Shown piece after piece: positions 26,860 to 35,918 of a stretch of 60,367 bases of DNA. The position numbers and the translations under genes were made by a program. The stretch covers positions 1 through 60,367 of the forward strand of contig CANBNG010000023.1 of assembly GCA_947370975.1 (NCBI GenBank), in the 5' to 3' direction. The notes under the pieces are model-generated. The model had not been told where the DNA came from. It saw only the letters and a program-made list of their open reading frames with translations, and ran no database searches. How positions within the stretch are numbered: position 1 is the stretch's first letter; the number at the start of each line of letters is the position of its first letter. This DNA comes from Beijerinckiaceae bacterium (GTDB lineage: Bacteria > Pseudomonadota > Alphaproteobacteria > Rhizobiales > Beijerinckiaceae).

Positions 26860-26990
26860 TCTCCCCGAGGGAGAAGGTGCCCGCAAAGCGGGCGGATGAG
26901 GGGCTTGCGCCTGAGGGTGACGAGCCTACCCCTCACCCGACTCGGGGCTTTGCCCCCGAGTCCGCCCTCTCCCAAGGGAGAGGGTTTTTT
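26860..26990. repeat. Mosaic palindromic repeat (CTCTCCC/GGGAGAGGG type)
   Basis: The short gap between two convergent genes is filled with nested hairpins: TTCTCCC-CGA-GGGAGAA, GCCCGC-AAA-GCGGGC, ACTCGGGG-loop-CCCCGAGT and CCCTCTCCC-AA-GGGAGAGGG. GGATGAGGGG and CCCCTCACCCG form further complementary pieces. The same modules recur at 39,655-39,755 and, in reduced form, at 45,199-45,219. This is a BIME-like intergenic repeat family. Confidence 0.8.
26965..26990 (+). terminator. Terminator after the aminopeptidase gene, built from the repeat
   Basis: A nine-base-pair stem CCCTCTCCC/GGGAGAGGG with a two-base loop is followed by six T residues (26985-26990). It is the last hairpin of the mosaic repeat. 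Its T-run overlaps the ligA stop codon on the other strand. Confidence 0.8.
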
Positions 26991-29100
26991 ACCCCGCAAC
27001 GCGGGTCAGCCATTCGTCTTCGCTGATGACTTCGATTCCGAATTCCTCGGCCTTGGCGAGCTTGCTGCCGGCACCTGGCCCCGCCACCACGAGATCGGTC
27101 TTTTTCGACACCGAGCCCGAGACTTTTGCGCCCAGTCGTTCGGCCTGTGCCTTGGCCTCTTCGCGCGTCATGCGCTCGAGTGCGCCGGTGAAGACGATGG
27201 TCTTGCCTGCGACCGGGGATGAGGTCTGCACCGCTTCCATCGGCTCGGGGCTGACCTCGTTCAGCAAGGAGTCGAGCACGTCTTCATTGTGTTTTTCGGC
27301 GAAGAAATCCGCGACCGCCTCTGCCACGACATCGCCGACGCCCTCGATGCCGTTGAGTTCGGTGCGGGCCTCGGAATCGGGGTCGCTTGCCGCGCGGCCT
27401 GTTTCGCGCAGGGCTTCGAAGGTGCCGAAATGGCGGGCGAGGCGGCGAGCGTTGGTCTCGCCGACATGGCGCATGCCGAGCCCGAAGATGAAACGATTGA
27501 GCGGCACATTGCGGCGCGCATTGATGGCGGCGAAGAGATTGCGCACGGAGGTTTCGCCAAAACCCTCGCGGTCCTTGAGCTTTTTCATCGCGCGTTTGTC
27601 ACGCGCTTCGAGCGTGAAAATATCCGCCGGTGACATGACCAGACCTTCGGTGTGGAAGAGTTCGATCTGGCGGTCGCCCAGTCCCTCGATGTCGAGCGCG
27701 TTGCGCGAGCAGAAATGCTTCAGCCGCTCCACCGACTGAGCGGGACAGACGAGGCCGCCAGTGCAACGGCGTACAGCATCGACCTCGCCCTTGGCGTCGA
27801 CTTCGCGCACGGCGACCGAGCCGCAGGCGGGGCAGACGTGGGGAAATGCATAGGGCTTTGCATCCGCAGGCCGCTTTTCTGCCACCGGACCCAGGATCTG
27901 GGGGATCACGTCGCCCGCGCGCTGGATGATGATCGTGTCGCCGATGCGCACATCCTTGCGCGCGATCTCGTCTTCATTGTGCAGCGTTGCACTGGACACG
28001 ACGACGCCGCCAACCGTGACGGGCTCAAGTTTGGCAACCGGCGTCAAAGCGCCTGTGCGGCCGACCTGAATTTCAATGTCGCGCAAAATGGTCGTGGCTT
28101 TTTCAGCGGCAAATTTATGCGCCACCGCCCAGCGTGGCGCGCGCGAGACAAAGCCGAGGCGGCGCTGCAAGTCGAGATCGTCAACCTTGTAGACGACGCC
28201 ATCGATGTCATAGCCAAGCGTCGCGCGCTGGATTTCGATCAGCCGCCAATGGGCGAGCAATTCTTCCGCCGAGGTGCATAGCGTTGTGAGCGGGTTCACC
28301 TGAAAACCGAAGGCCTTGAATGCGGCGATCATGCCAAATTGCGTTTGCGCGGGCATGGCGCTCATTTCGCCCCAGGCATAGGCGAAGAAATGCAGCGGGC
28401 GCTGCGCGGTGATTGCGGAATCGAGCTGGCGCAGGCTGCCCGCCGCCGAATTGCGCGGATTGGCGAAGGGCGGCTTGCCTGCCTGCAACTGGCGTTCGTT
28501 GAGCGCGGCAAAATCCTGCTTGGTCATGTATACTTCGCCGCGCACCTCGCAGATGGCGGGTACATTTTCGCCCACCAGCCGCTGCGGGATCTCGCGAATG
28601 GTGCGGACATTGGCCGTCACATCCTCGCCCTCGAATCCGTCGCCGCGGGTCGCTGCCTGCACGAGTTCGCCGTCGATGTAGCGCAAGGAGCAGGAGAGGC
28701 CGTCGATCTTGGGTTCGGCAGTGATGCCAAGCGGCGCATCTTCCGGCAGGCCCAGAAAGCGGCGCACGCGGGCGACGAATTCCTCCGCCTCCTCTGGCGC
28801 AAAGACGTTGCCGAGCGAGAGCATGGGCACGGCGTGGCGCACCTTGGCGAATTTTTCCGAAGGGGCTGCGCCAATGCGCGGGCGGGATTCGGGCGTGGCG
28901 AGTTCGGGAAACCGGGCCTCAAGCGAATCCAGCCGCCGACGCAGGGCGTCATAGGCGGCATCGGAAATGAGAGGTGCATCCTGCTGGTGGTAGGCGATAT
29001 CGTGTGCGGCCACCTCGGCGGCGAGGCGCTGATGTTCGGCGCGCGCCTCCTCAAGGCGGGCGGCACGGCGGATCTGGTCGGGGCTCTGCTGCTGCGTCAT
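26989..29100 (-). CDS. ligA: NAD-dependent DNA ligase LigA
   Basis: 703-residue ligase that seals nicks using NAD+. After the Ia domain (HDIAYHQQDAPLISDAAYD) comes the adenylation motif EPKIDG with the nucleophile Lys131. A four-Cys zinc finger (CPACG ... CTGGLVCP), helix-hairpin-helix repeats and a C-terminal BRCT domain beginning GKTIVFTGALERMT follow. The frame is open 48 bases upstream, but MTQQQSPDQ at 29100 gives the expected N-terminus. The gene diverges from the asmA-like gene, with 124 bases between starts. Confidence 0.95.
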   Translation of the reverse strand: MTQQQSPDQIRRAARLEEARAEHQRLAAEVAAHDIAYHQQDAPLISDAAYDALRRRLDSLEARFPELATPESRPRIGAAPSEKFAKVRHAVPMLSLGNVFAPEEAEEFVARVRRFLGLPEDAPLGITAEPKIDGLSCSLRYIDGELVQAATRGDGFEGEDVTANVRTIREIPQRLVGENVPAICEVRGEVYMTKQDFAALNERQLQAGKPPFANPRNSAAGSLRQLDSAITAQRPLHFFAYAWGEMSAMPAQTQFGMIAAFKAFGFQVNPLTTLCTSAEELLAHWRLIEIQRATLGYDIDGVVYKVDDLDLQRRLGFVSRAPRWAVAHKFAAEKATTILRDIEIQVGRTGALTPVAKLEPVTVGGVVVSSATLHNEDEIARKDVRIGDTIIIQRAGDVIPQILGPVAEKRPADAKPYAFPHVCPACGSVAVREVDAKGEVDAVRRCTGGLVCPAQSVERLKHFCSRNALDIEGLGDRQIELFHTEGLVMSPADIFTLEARDKRAMKKLKDREGFGETSVRNLFAAINARRNVPLNRFIFGLGMRHVGETNARRLARHFGTFEALRETGRAASDPDSEARTELNGIEGVGDVVAEAVADFFAEKHNEDVLDSLLNEVSPEPMEAVQTSSPVAGKTIVFTGALERMTREEAKAQAERLGAKVSGSVSKKTDLVVAGPGAGSKLAKAEEFGIEVISEDEWLTRVAG

Positions 29101-29224
29101 GGCCTCAGATGTAACCCAGCCTCGGCGGGGATAGAAGATCCTCTGCAAGCCTGTCCACGAAGCGTAACAAAATCGGTTATGATGTCCTTGCCTTCTACGT
29201 CAGTTCCCGGAGATTCTGGTCCTC

Positions 29225-32200
29225 TTGCGTGATTTCCTGACCATTCTGGCCTCGGCCGTGATCTTGATCCTGACAATTGCCCTTGTCGGGCCGTGGCTGG
29301 TCAACTGGACGGCGCATCGCGCCTGGGTCGAATCGGAATTGTCGCGCGTCAGCGGCGCGCATGTGCAGGTGGGCGGGGCAATCGATCTGAAGCTCCTGCC
29401 TGTGCCCAGACTCTCGCTGGCCGCAGTCCATGTTTCGGGAAGCCGTCCGGACGGGCCGGTGCTCGATGTGGAACGCCTGCGGCTTGAGCTTGCGGTGGCC
29501 TCGCTGTTGCGCGGGGAATTGCGGTTTACCGACGCGGAGCTGGAGCGGCCTCGCCTCTCGGTGTCGCGGCTCTCCGATGGCAGTCTCGTCCTGCCGCACA
29601 TGCCCAATTTCGCGCCCTCGGGCGTGCAGGTGGAGCACATCACTTTGAGGGACGGCGCGCTGGTGCTCCAGCTGCCCGACAAGACGCCCATCGTGCTGGG
29701 TGGATTGGATTTTGTCGGCGAGGCTTCTTCGCTCATCGGTCCCTTCAAGGGTTCTGGCCTCGTGCGCATCGGCGCGGAGCCTGTGAAATATCGCTTCACC
29801 ACCGGCCCGATCGAGGGTGACCGGCTGCGCCTAAAGGCGATTGTGGACGAGAGCGTGCTGGGGCCGCGCGCCGAGCTCGAAGGCGCGCTCGCCTTTGCCG
29901 CCGAGGGCGCAGGGGCGCGCGCCTCCTTCGAGGGGACGGGCGCTTTCTCGGCAACGAGCGCGATTGCCGGCGCCAGCGTCCCCTGGCGACTGGCGGGCCT
30001 GCTCAAGGCCGATGTGGCAGGCGCGAGCCTGCTGTCGGCCGATTTGCGCGCGGGCGATGAAGAGCGCGCCATTGCGGCCTCGGGCGAGGTCATACTCGCT
30101 CTTGCGCCTGCGCCCAAGGTGCGCGCGCAATTCAATGCCCGCCAGCTTGATCTAGATCGCCTCTTCAGCCCGGGCGCAAAGCCCGGCGCTGCCGCACCCG
30201 CTGGCGCGCGCGTCGCCTCGCTGGTGGCTGCGGCTTTGGCCGATCCAGCGCTTTCCGAGCGCTTGCCCGCGCCCCTCCAGCTCACGCTGACCTCGCCCGC
30301 CGCCGTGCTTGCGGGGGAAACGCTGAGTGAGGTTCGCGCGGATCTCAGCCTTGCCGCAGGCGCCGCGCCGCTCGTCAAACTCTCGGGCTCGGGCCCGGCG
30401 CGCTCGACTCTGATGCTCGATGGCGCGGTCGAAACCGGCGCTGCGGCGGCCTTCCGGGGCCATGCGGAATTTGCGGCGCGCGACCTTGCGCGTTTTTCGG
30501 ATTGGCTGGCGCTGACCTTGCCGGATGCGGCGCAGCATTTGCGCGATCTTCCCTTTCGCGCGCTCGATCTGGCGGGCGATGTCGAAATGTCGGCGGCTGG
30601 CGCACTTGTGCGCAGAATGAAACTTCGGCTCGATCGATCCGAGCTCGTGGGAACCATGGCCTTCACGCGCGCCGTTGGCCTCGAAAAAGCGCGGCTCTTT
30701 GCAGACCTCACCTCGGACGCGCTCGATCTTGATGGATTGCCGGAACTGGCGGGCCCCGCGCGGCTTGCTGCCGATATGGATCTGTCGCTGGCGCTGGATG
30801 CGCGCGCCGTCCGGCTGGCGCGCTTTGGCGCGGATTTTGTCGATTCCGGCCATATCGCGCTGAAACTCGTCAAGGACGCGACGAGCGTCCGGCTTGAAAG
30901 ATTCGCCATCGACAATGTCGGGGGCGCGAATCTGGCAGCCAGTGGTGTGATCGACGCCGGTCGTGCGCATCTGGATGCGCGGGTCGATGCGGCGCGCCTT
31001 GGCGATCTGGCGGGGCTGCTTCAGCGCATCGCGCCGGGCGCGCTCGCCGATTCATTCGCGCGTCGCGCCACCGCCCTCTCGCCCGCTCGCCTGAGCCTTG
31101 CGGTGCGCGGCCAGGATGGCGAGGCGGGTCTGTTGCTCAAGGAACTGCGCATTGAAGGCACGGCGCGCGGCACAAGACTCGCGTTGTCCGCGCAAGCCGC
31201 ACCCGAGGCGACGGATGTGTCGGCGCAGGCCGATAATCCTGATGCGGTCATGCTGCTGCGCCAGCTCGGCTTCGATACGCTGCCGCTGGCAGGCAATGGC
31301 GCGGCGCGCCTGCAACTGCGCGCGAAAGGCACCCTCGCAAAAGGGTTCGAGACAAGTGTGGACCTCAACGCCGCGCGCAGCGATGTCGGTTTTGAGGGGC
31401 GCGTTGCTGGTCCCTTCGAATCGCCGCAGTTGGCGGGCGCGTTGCGTCTGCGCAGCCCCGACGCCACGCCGCTGTTGCGCATGCTGGCGCTGGTCCTGCC
31501 CGATGGCAATGCAAGCCTGCCCGTCGAGGGCTTGGCCAATCTGGCGCTGGCTGGCGGCACGCTCGCGTTCAATAATGTTGCAGGCCTTGTGGCAGGCACT
31601 TTCGTGAATGGCGCGTTGCGCGGCGTGCCCGAAGGCGATGCGCGGCGCTGGGGTGGCGACCTCACGATTGATCGTCTCGCATTGCCGGTCCTGGCTTCGC
31701 TGGCTTTGGGGCCGATGGCCAATCCGAAGCCCGGCGCGCTCTGGCCCGAGCAGCGTTTTGCGCCGGGCCTTGCCGATCCCCCGCGTGTCGATCTGCGCAT
31801 CGAAGCGGGACGCTTTGAACTCTCCGGCGAGACAATTGCCCGCAACGCAGCTTTCGATTTGCGCATCGCGCCGGGCATTGTCGCGATCGAAAATGCCAAT
31901 ATGCAATTGGGGCAGGGCAAGATCGGCGGGCAGATGACCTTCCGGCGTGACGCCGCCAGCGCGTCGCTGTCTGGCGGTCTCGATCTTACGGGCGTCGACA
32001 TGCCGGCGGGCCCGGTGGCTGGCCTTGCAACGGGCCATCTTGATTTCACATCGACCGGACAGAGCTACGGCGCCCTGGTTGCAGGCCTTGCCGGCAGCGG
32101 GTCCGTCCAGATCGCGCCGCTGGCCATTGCCAATGCCGATCCTGCGGCCATCGCGCGGATCGTCGAGGCGAGCGAGCGCGGGGAGGGCGGCCTCAACGAG

Positions 32201-32899
32201 CAGGAGATGCGCGCCAATCTTGCGCGTGAATTTGATCGCGCGCCCTTGGCGCTCGAGCGCGGAGCGTTTGAAGCCTCCCTTGCCGCAGGCGTGTTGCGGC
32301 TCACGGGCAAGGATCTGGCCCCAACCGTGCGGCTCGAACTCACCCATGATTTGCGTGATCGCTCCACACAGGCGCGGCTGCTGCTGAGCGCCGCGCACAT
32401 GCCCCCGGACTGGTCGGGTTCCCCGCCATCGGCCACGCTTGTCTGGCAGGCCAAGGGCGGCGCGGCCCAGCGTGTCGTGGAGGCCGTGCCGCTGCTTAAC
32501 GCCCTGTCGGCCCGCGCCATCACCCGCGAATCGGCGCGGGTCGAGGCGCTGGAGGCCGATATTCGCGAGCGCGCTGCCTTCAACCGCCGCGCAAAAGCCC
32601 TCGATTTCATGCGACGGCGCGAGCGCGAAGTGGCCGCCTTTCTGGAGGAACAGCACCGCCGCGAGCTGGAAGAGGAGCGCCTGCGCACCATGCCTCCCTC
32701 CGCAACCGATGCCCTCGGGCGCTTCATGGAAAATCTGCCAGCCGAGGAAGCGGCGCGGATCGAGCGCGAGCGTCGTCAGCGTCGGGCTTTGGAGGTTTTG
32801 AAACAGCGGGCGGAAGACGCCCTGCGCGCCACTCAGCCCGCGCCGCTGCCGCCCCAGCGCCCGCAACCGGGCGATCCGCTGGCGACCGGTCTTTATTGA
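29225..32899 (+). CDS. AsmA-like envelope protein, giant
   Basis: 1224-residue protein with one N-terminal membrane segment (FLTILASAVILILTIALVG, about residues 4-22) and a long periplasmic part of beta-rich repeats. It begins with the AsmA N-terminal pattern (VQVGGAIDLKLLPVPRLSLAAVHVSG) and ends with an AsmA C-terminal region plus a charged helix. AsmA-like proteins act in outer-membrane biogenesis, probably as lipid-transfer bridges. The start is TTG at 29225 after CCGGAGA; no in-frame ATG precedes the membrane segment. The final bases overlap the convergent RHH gene by seven. Confidence 0.85.
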   Translation: MRDFLTILASAVILILTIALVGPWLVNWTAHRAWVESELSRVSGAHVQVGGAIDLKLLPVPRLSLAAVHVSGSRPDGPVLDVERLRLELAVASLLRGELRFTDAELERPRLSVSRLSDGSLVLPHMPNFAPSGVQVEHITLRDGALVLQLPDKTPIVLGGLDFVGEASSLIGPFKGSGLVRIGAEPVKYRFTTGPIEGDRLRLKAIVDESVLGPRAELEGALAFAAEGAGARASFEGTGAFSATSAIAGASVPWRLAGLLKADVAGASLLSADLRAGDEERAIAASGEVILALAPAPKVRAQFNARQLDLDRLFSPGAKPGAAAPAGARVASLVAAALADPALSERLPAPLQLTLTSPAAVLAGETLSEVRADLSLAAGAAPLVKLSGSGPARSTLMLDGAVETGAAAAFRGHAEFAARDLARFSDWLALTLPDAAQHLRDLPFRALDLAGDVEMSAAGALVRRMKLRLDRSELVGTMAFTRAVGLEKARLFADLTSDALDLDGLPELAGPARLAADMDLSLALDARAVRLARFGADFVDSGHIALKLVKDATSVRLERFAIDNVGGANLAASGVIDAGRAHLDARVDAARLGDLAGLLQRIAPGALADSFARRATALSPARLSLAVRGQDGEAGLLLKELRIEGTARGTRLALSAQAAPEATDVSAQADNPDAVMLLRQLGFDTLPLAGNGAARLQLRAKGTLAKGFETSVDLNAARSDVGFEGRVAGPFESPQLAGALRLRSPDATPLLRMLALVLPDGNASLPVEGLANLALAGGTLAFNNVAGLVAGTFVNGALRGVPEGDARRWGGDLTIDRLALPVLASLALGPMANPKPGALWPEQRFAPGLADPPRVDLRIEAGRFELSGETIARNAAFDLRIAPGIVAIENANMQLGQGKIGGQMTFRRDAASASLSGGLDLTGVDMPAGPVAGLATGHLDFTSTGQSYGALVAGLAGSGSVQIAPLAIANADPAAIARIVEASERGEGGLNEQEMRANLAREFDRAPLALERGAFEASLAAGVLRLTGKDLAPTVRLELTHDLRDRSTQARLLLSAAHMPPDWSGSPPSATLVWQAKGGAAQRVVEAVPLLNALSARAITRESARVEALEADIRERAAFNRRAKALDFMRRREREVAAFLEEQHRRELEEERLRTMPPSATDALGRFMENLPAEEAARIERERRQRRALEVLKQRAEDALRATQPAPLPPQRPQPGDPLATGLY

Positions 32900-33123
32900 G
32901 CGCGGGCGCGCAGGCGCTCGAGAATGGCGACCCTGATGGCGGAGGAGAGATTGGCTGGCCCGCGCGTGCCGTCAATCTCGGCGACAAGAGCTGCGAGCGA
33001 GAGGCCGCGTTCGGCGGCATAGGTTTTCAACTCGGACCAGAAGGCGTCTTCGAGCGAGATCGAGGTGCGATGGCCCGCGATCACCAGCGAATGTTTCACG
33101 ACGCGGATCGGCGTGTTGCTCAT
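32893..33123 (-). CDS. Ribbon-helix-helix domain protein
   Basis: 76-residue protein with the pattern of the RHH_4 type: VVKHSLVIAGHRTSISLEDAFWSELKTYA, then a helix AERGLSLAALVAEIDG and a basic C-terminus. The short beta strand (RTSISLE) could insert into DNA, so a repressor role is possible, but no target is known. It overlaps the upstream DUF4169 gene by four bases on the minus strand. The sspB - DUF4169 - RHH order recurs in Hyphomicrobiales. Confidence 0.83.
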   Translation of the reverse strand: MSNTPIRVVKHSLVIAGHRTSISLEDAFWSELKTYAAERGLSLAALVAEIDGTRGPANLSSAIRVAILERLRARAQ

Positions 33124-33326
33124 GCGTCGCCGTCTTTTGCGGGGGGGGCAGCGGCGCGCAGCAGATGGCCCTCAAGCTTGCGCTCTGCCAGGGCCTTTTC
33201 CTTTTCGGAAAGGGTGCGCTCGCCTTTCGTGCGGCCGAAGGCCACGCGATTGACCTCAGCCGCCCGCGCGGCATCTGCGCGCTTGGCCTGCTTGCGCGCC
33301 TGGCGGAGATTGATGATCTCGGCCAC
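33120..33326 (-). CDS. DUF4169 family protein
   Basis: 68-residue, highly charged small protein that begins MAEIINLRQARKQAKRADAA and continues with AEVNRVAFGRTKGERTL. This matches the DUF4169 family of short alphaproteobacterial proteins of unknown function. No membrane segment or signal peptide is seen. It starts nine bases after sspB and overlaps the RHH gene by four, so the three are likely one transcript. Confidence 0.83.
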   Translation of the reverse strand: MAEIINLRQARKQAKRADAARAAEVNRVAFGRTKGERTLSEKEKALAERKLEGHLLRAAAPPAKDGDA

Positions 33327-33335
33327 GCGCGGCTT

Positions 33336-33914
33336 TCAATTCTTTTTGCGGAAAGCGTCGATGGAGACGACTTTGCCGGGCTCGGCATCAGGCGGCAGCA
33401 CGACGGGGGCTTGGGCCCTTGCCGGCTCGGCCTCGCCATCGGCGTCCTTGCGGGCCTTGGCTTTCGGCGCTTCGGCGGAGGCCGGTACGGCGGCCAGCGC
33501 GACGGGCGCATGTGTGGCAACAGGCTCGAGATCATTCGCGCCCTCTTCAAGGGCCGGCTCCTGGACCTCGAATTTCAGCGCGAATTGCACGGACGGGTCG
33601 ACGAAATCAGTCACCGCATCGAAGGGCACGAGCAGACGCTCGGGGATGTTGCGGAACGACAGGCCAACCTCGAAATGGTTCTCGCTGACGGCGAGATCCC
33701 AGAACTGGTGCTGGAGGATGATCGTCATCAGGTCGGGATATTGCGCCCGCATATGGGCCGACAGGCGCACGCCCGGCGCACCTGTGTGGAAGGTGATGAA
33801 GAAATGATGATCGCCCGGCAGGCCTTCCTTGGCCACTTCGCCAAGCACTCTGCGAACGACTCCGCGCAGTGCGTCCTGGACGAGAAGATCATAACGGATG
33901 AGATCGTTGGCCAT
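33336..33914 (-). CDS. sspB: SspB-family ClpXP adaptor
   Basis: 192-residue alphaproteobacterial SspB. It would bind ssrA-tagged or other substrates and deliver them to the ClpXP protease. The substrate-binding fold is visible as YDLLVQDALRGVVRRVL, HHFFITFHTGAPGV, MTIILQHQFWDLAVSENHFEVGLSF and ERLLVPFDAVTDFVDPSV. A long Ala/Pro-rich linker then leads to a basic tail (VVSIDAFRKKN) that probably contacts ClpX. It is the first gene of the minus-strand trio with DUF4169 and RHH. Confidence 0.9.
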   Translation of the reverse strand: MANDLIRYDLLVQDALRGVVRRVLGEVAKEGLPGDHHFFITFHTGAPGVRLSAHMRAQYPDLMTIILQHQFWDLAVSENHFEVGLSFRNIPERLLVPFDAVTDFVDPSVQFALKFEVQEPALEEGANDLEPVATHAPVALAAVPASAEAPKAKARKDADGEAEPARAQAPVVLPPDAEPGKVVSIDAFRKKN

Positions 33915-34443
33915 TCACCGGATTCCAAAGCAAGCGAAAGTGGAGGCTTCTGTTGCCAGGTGCCTCCGAACCCCGCCTAGAAGTGCAACCCCCTAGGGCT
34001 TGATTCCCAATACCGGCACCGCTTACGCGGCGACAGCCATCGGAGCATAGTTGTCATTGGCAACTATAAGTTTTGACCCGATATCGGTGGTATCATGCCG
34101 AGCGAAAGAGCACCCTTTACGCCCCCGTCGATCCTGTTTCGCCCCCGCCGCAGACTGCCGTTGCCGACAGGCTGGGGTGGAGGCGCCGGGTACCGCCCCC
34201 GGGTCCGGATGGTTTATTTCGGAGTCCGTTTATCGCCATATCCGTCTTGCGACGGCAAAGTGTATATAGGGGTTCGCAGCGTCCGGGGAAAGGGGCGCGC
34301 CACGGAAAGCCACCGGAAACGCCATCTTGGCTTTTCCAATGGCTTATGCCGGGGGAGCCTTTCGCAAGTTGTGCTCTTGGGGGTAGGTTCGGCGCGCGAG
34401 CGGCATCGGCCGCCTGGGGCCCTGAGAAAAATCGAAGTGCGAC
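33915..34443. other. 529-base gene-free region between sspB and thyA
   Basis: No credible gene is seen; several overlapping open frames at 34,051-34,465 lack protein-like content and are put down to high GC. It should hold the divergent promoters of sspB and thyA. The one clear structure is a small dyad, ATAGTTG-N7-CAACTAT, at 34047-34067. No thyX-like or folate riboswitch pattern was recognised. Confidence 0.5.
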
Positions 34444-35238
34444 ATGCGCCAGTACCATGAGCTGATCCGCCGCATCCTGAGCGAGGGTGTGACCAAATCT
34501 GACCGCACGGGCACGGGCACGAGGTCGGTGTTTGGCCATCAGATGCGCTTCGATCTCGCCGAGGGCTTTCCGCTGGTCACGACCAAGAAGCTGCATCTGC
34601 GCTCGATCATCCATGAATTGCTCTGGTTTCTGGCCGGCGACACCAACATCAAATATCTGAGCGACAACAAGGTCTCGATCTGGGACGAATGGGCCGACGC
34701 CAATGGCGATCTTGGCCCTGTCTATGGAAAGCAATGGCGATCCTGGGCGACGCCCGATGGCGGCACGCGCGACCAGATCTCCTGGCTGATCGAGGAAATC
34801 CGCCGCAATCCCGATTCGCGCCGTCTCGTCATCTCGGCCTGGAATGTCGCCGATCTCGACAAGATGAAGCTCGCGCCCTGCCATTGCCTGTTCCAGTTCT
34901 ATGTGGCGGACGGCAAGCTCTCCTGCCAGCTCTACCAGCGCTCGGCCGATGTCTTCCTCGGAGTGCCCTTCAATATCGCCAGCTATGCGCTGCTGACCCA
35001 GATGGTCGCGCAGGTGACGGGGCTCCAGCCCGGCGATTTCGTGCATACTTTTGGCGACGCCCATCTCTACCTGAACCATATGGAGCAGACGCAGGAACTG
35101 CTCGCGCGCGCCCCGCGCGCCCTGCCAAGGCTTGTGCTCGATCCTGCCGTGACCTCGCTGTTTGACTTCCGCTTTGAACATATTGCGATCGAGGGCTACG
35201 ATCCCCACCCGGCCATCCGCGCGCCGGTGGCTGTTTAA
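34444..35238 (+). CDS. thyA: Thymidylate synthase ThyA
   Basis: 264-residue enzyme, the same length as the E. coli protein, converting dUMP to dTMP with methylene-tetrahydrofolate. The active-site Cys is Cys146 in APCHCLFQFY. Other landmarks are DRTGTGTRSVFGHQMRFDL near the start, ELLWFLAGDTN, and the dUMP-binding QRSADVFLGVPFN. The dihydrofolate it produces is recycled by the dfrA product, encoded 12 bases downstream, so the two form a folate-cycle operon. Confidence 0.96.
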   Translation: MRQYHELIRRILSEGVTKSDRTGTGTRSVFGHQMRFDLAEGFPLVTTKKLHLRSIIHELLWFLAGDTNIKYLSDNKVSIWDEWADANGDLGPVYGKQWRSWATPDGGTRDQISWLIEEIRRNPDSRRLVISAWNVADLDKMKLAPCHCLFQFYVADGKLSCQLYQRSADVFLGVPFNIASYALLTQMVAQVTGLQPGDFVHTFGDAHLYLNHMEQTQELLARAPRALPRLVLDPAVTSLFDFRFEHIAIEGYDPHPAIRAPVAV

Positions 35239-35250
35239 GGAGGACGCCCC

Positions 35251-35826
35251 ATGTCCGACCAGCCCATGTCCGACCAGCCCATGTCCGATCAGCCTCTGCC
35301 GCTCGTGCTCATTGTCGCGGTGGCGCGCAATCGCGTCATCGGCTCGGATAACCGCCTGCTGTGGAAGCTCTCCGGCGACATGCGTCATTTCAAGGCCATC
35401 ACCATGGGCCACCCCATGATCATGGGCCGCAAGACCTATGATTCGATTGGCCGGCCGCTACCCGGTCGCGAAACCATCGTTGTGTCGCGTGACTCCAGCT
35501 ACCAGCCCGTCGGCGTGATGGTGGCCAATGATATCGAGACGGCGCTGCTGCTCGGCCAGGCCGCAGCCGTGCGGCTCGGCGCGCCCGAGATCGCGGTGGT
35601 GGGCGGTGGCGAGATCTACCGCCAGACGCTGGACCAGGCGGCGCGGGTCGAGCTGACCGAGGTCGACCTCGCGCCAAAGGGCGACACGCACTTTCCCCCG
35701 CTTGACCCCGCCCATTGGCAAGAGAGGGGCCGCGTGGCCCACAAACGCGATTTGGCGGCCGGCGATGAGGCCGATTATGCCTTTGTCACTTATGATCGCA
35801 TCACAAAGAGCGGAGCGACGCGTTGA
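35251..35826 (+). CDS. dfrA: Dihydrofolate reductase
   Basis: 191-residue NADPH-dependent reductase that regenerates tetrahydrofolate after ThyA. The fold is marked by LIVAVARNRVIGSDN, LLWKLSGDMRHFK, MGRKTYDSIGRPLPGR and VVGGGEIYRQTL. The N-terminus carries three tandem copies of MSDQP, encoded by three 15-base repeats, each with its own ATG (35251, 35266, 35281). The strong AAGGAGG lies correctly for the first ATG, so the repeat is probably translated. Ordinary family members start near the third copy. Confidence 0.93.
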   Translation: MSDQPMSDQPMSDQPLPLVLIVAVARNRVIGSDNRLLWKLSGDMRHFKAITMGHPMIMGRKTYDSIGRPLPGRETIVVSRDSSYQPVGVMVANDIETALLLGQAAAVRLGAPEIAVVGGGEIYRQTLDQAARVELTEVDLAPKGDTHFPPLDPAHWQERGRVAHKRDLAAGDEADYAFVTYDRITKSGATR

Positions 35827-35918
35827 AATGCGCGGTGCCCGTGCTTAGCTGAACACAGGAGTGCGTGGAGTGGACCGGACCTGTCCGGCGCCGCGCACCG
35901 CCATAGGAGAGGATTTTC

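Noticed and set aside
34051..34465. Overlapping open frames in three plus-strand phases upstream of thyA
   Set aside because: All three phases are open at once, the products are Arg/Pro-rich and unlike proteins, and no ribosome binding site is seen.
35870..35900. Palindrome CCGGAC-CT-GTCCGG between dfrA and hflK
   Set aside because: Short, GC-only, with no T run; such palindromes are frequent by chance in this genome.
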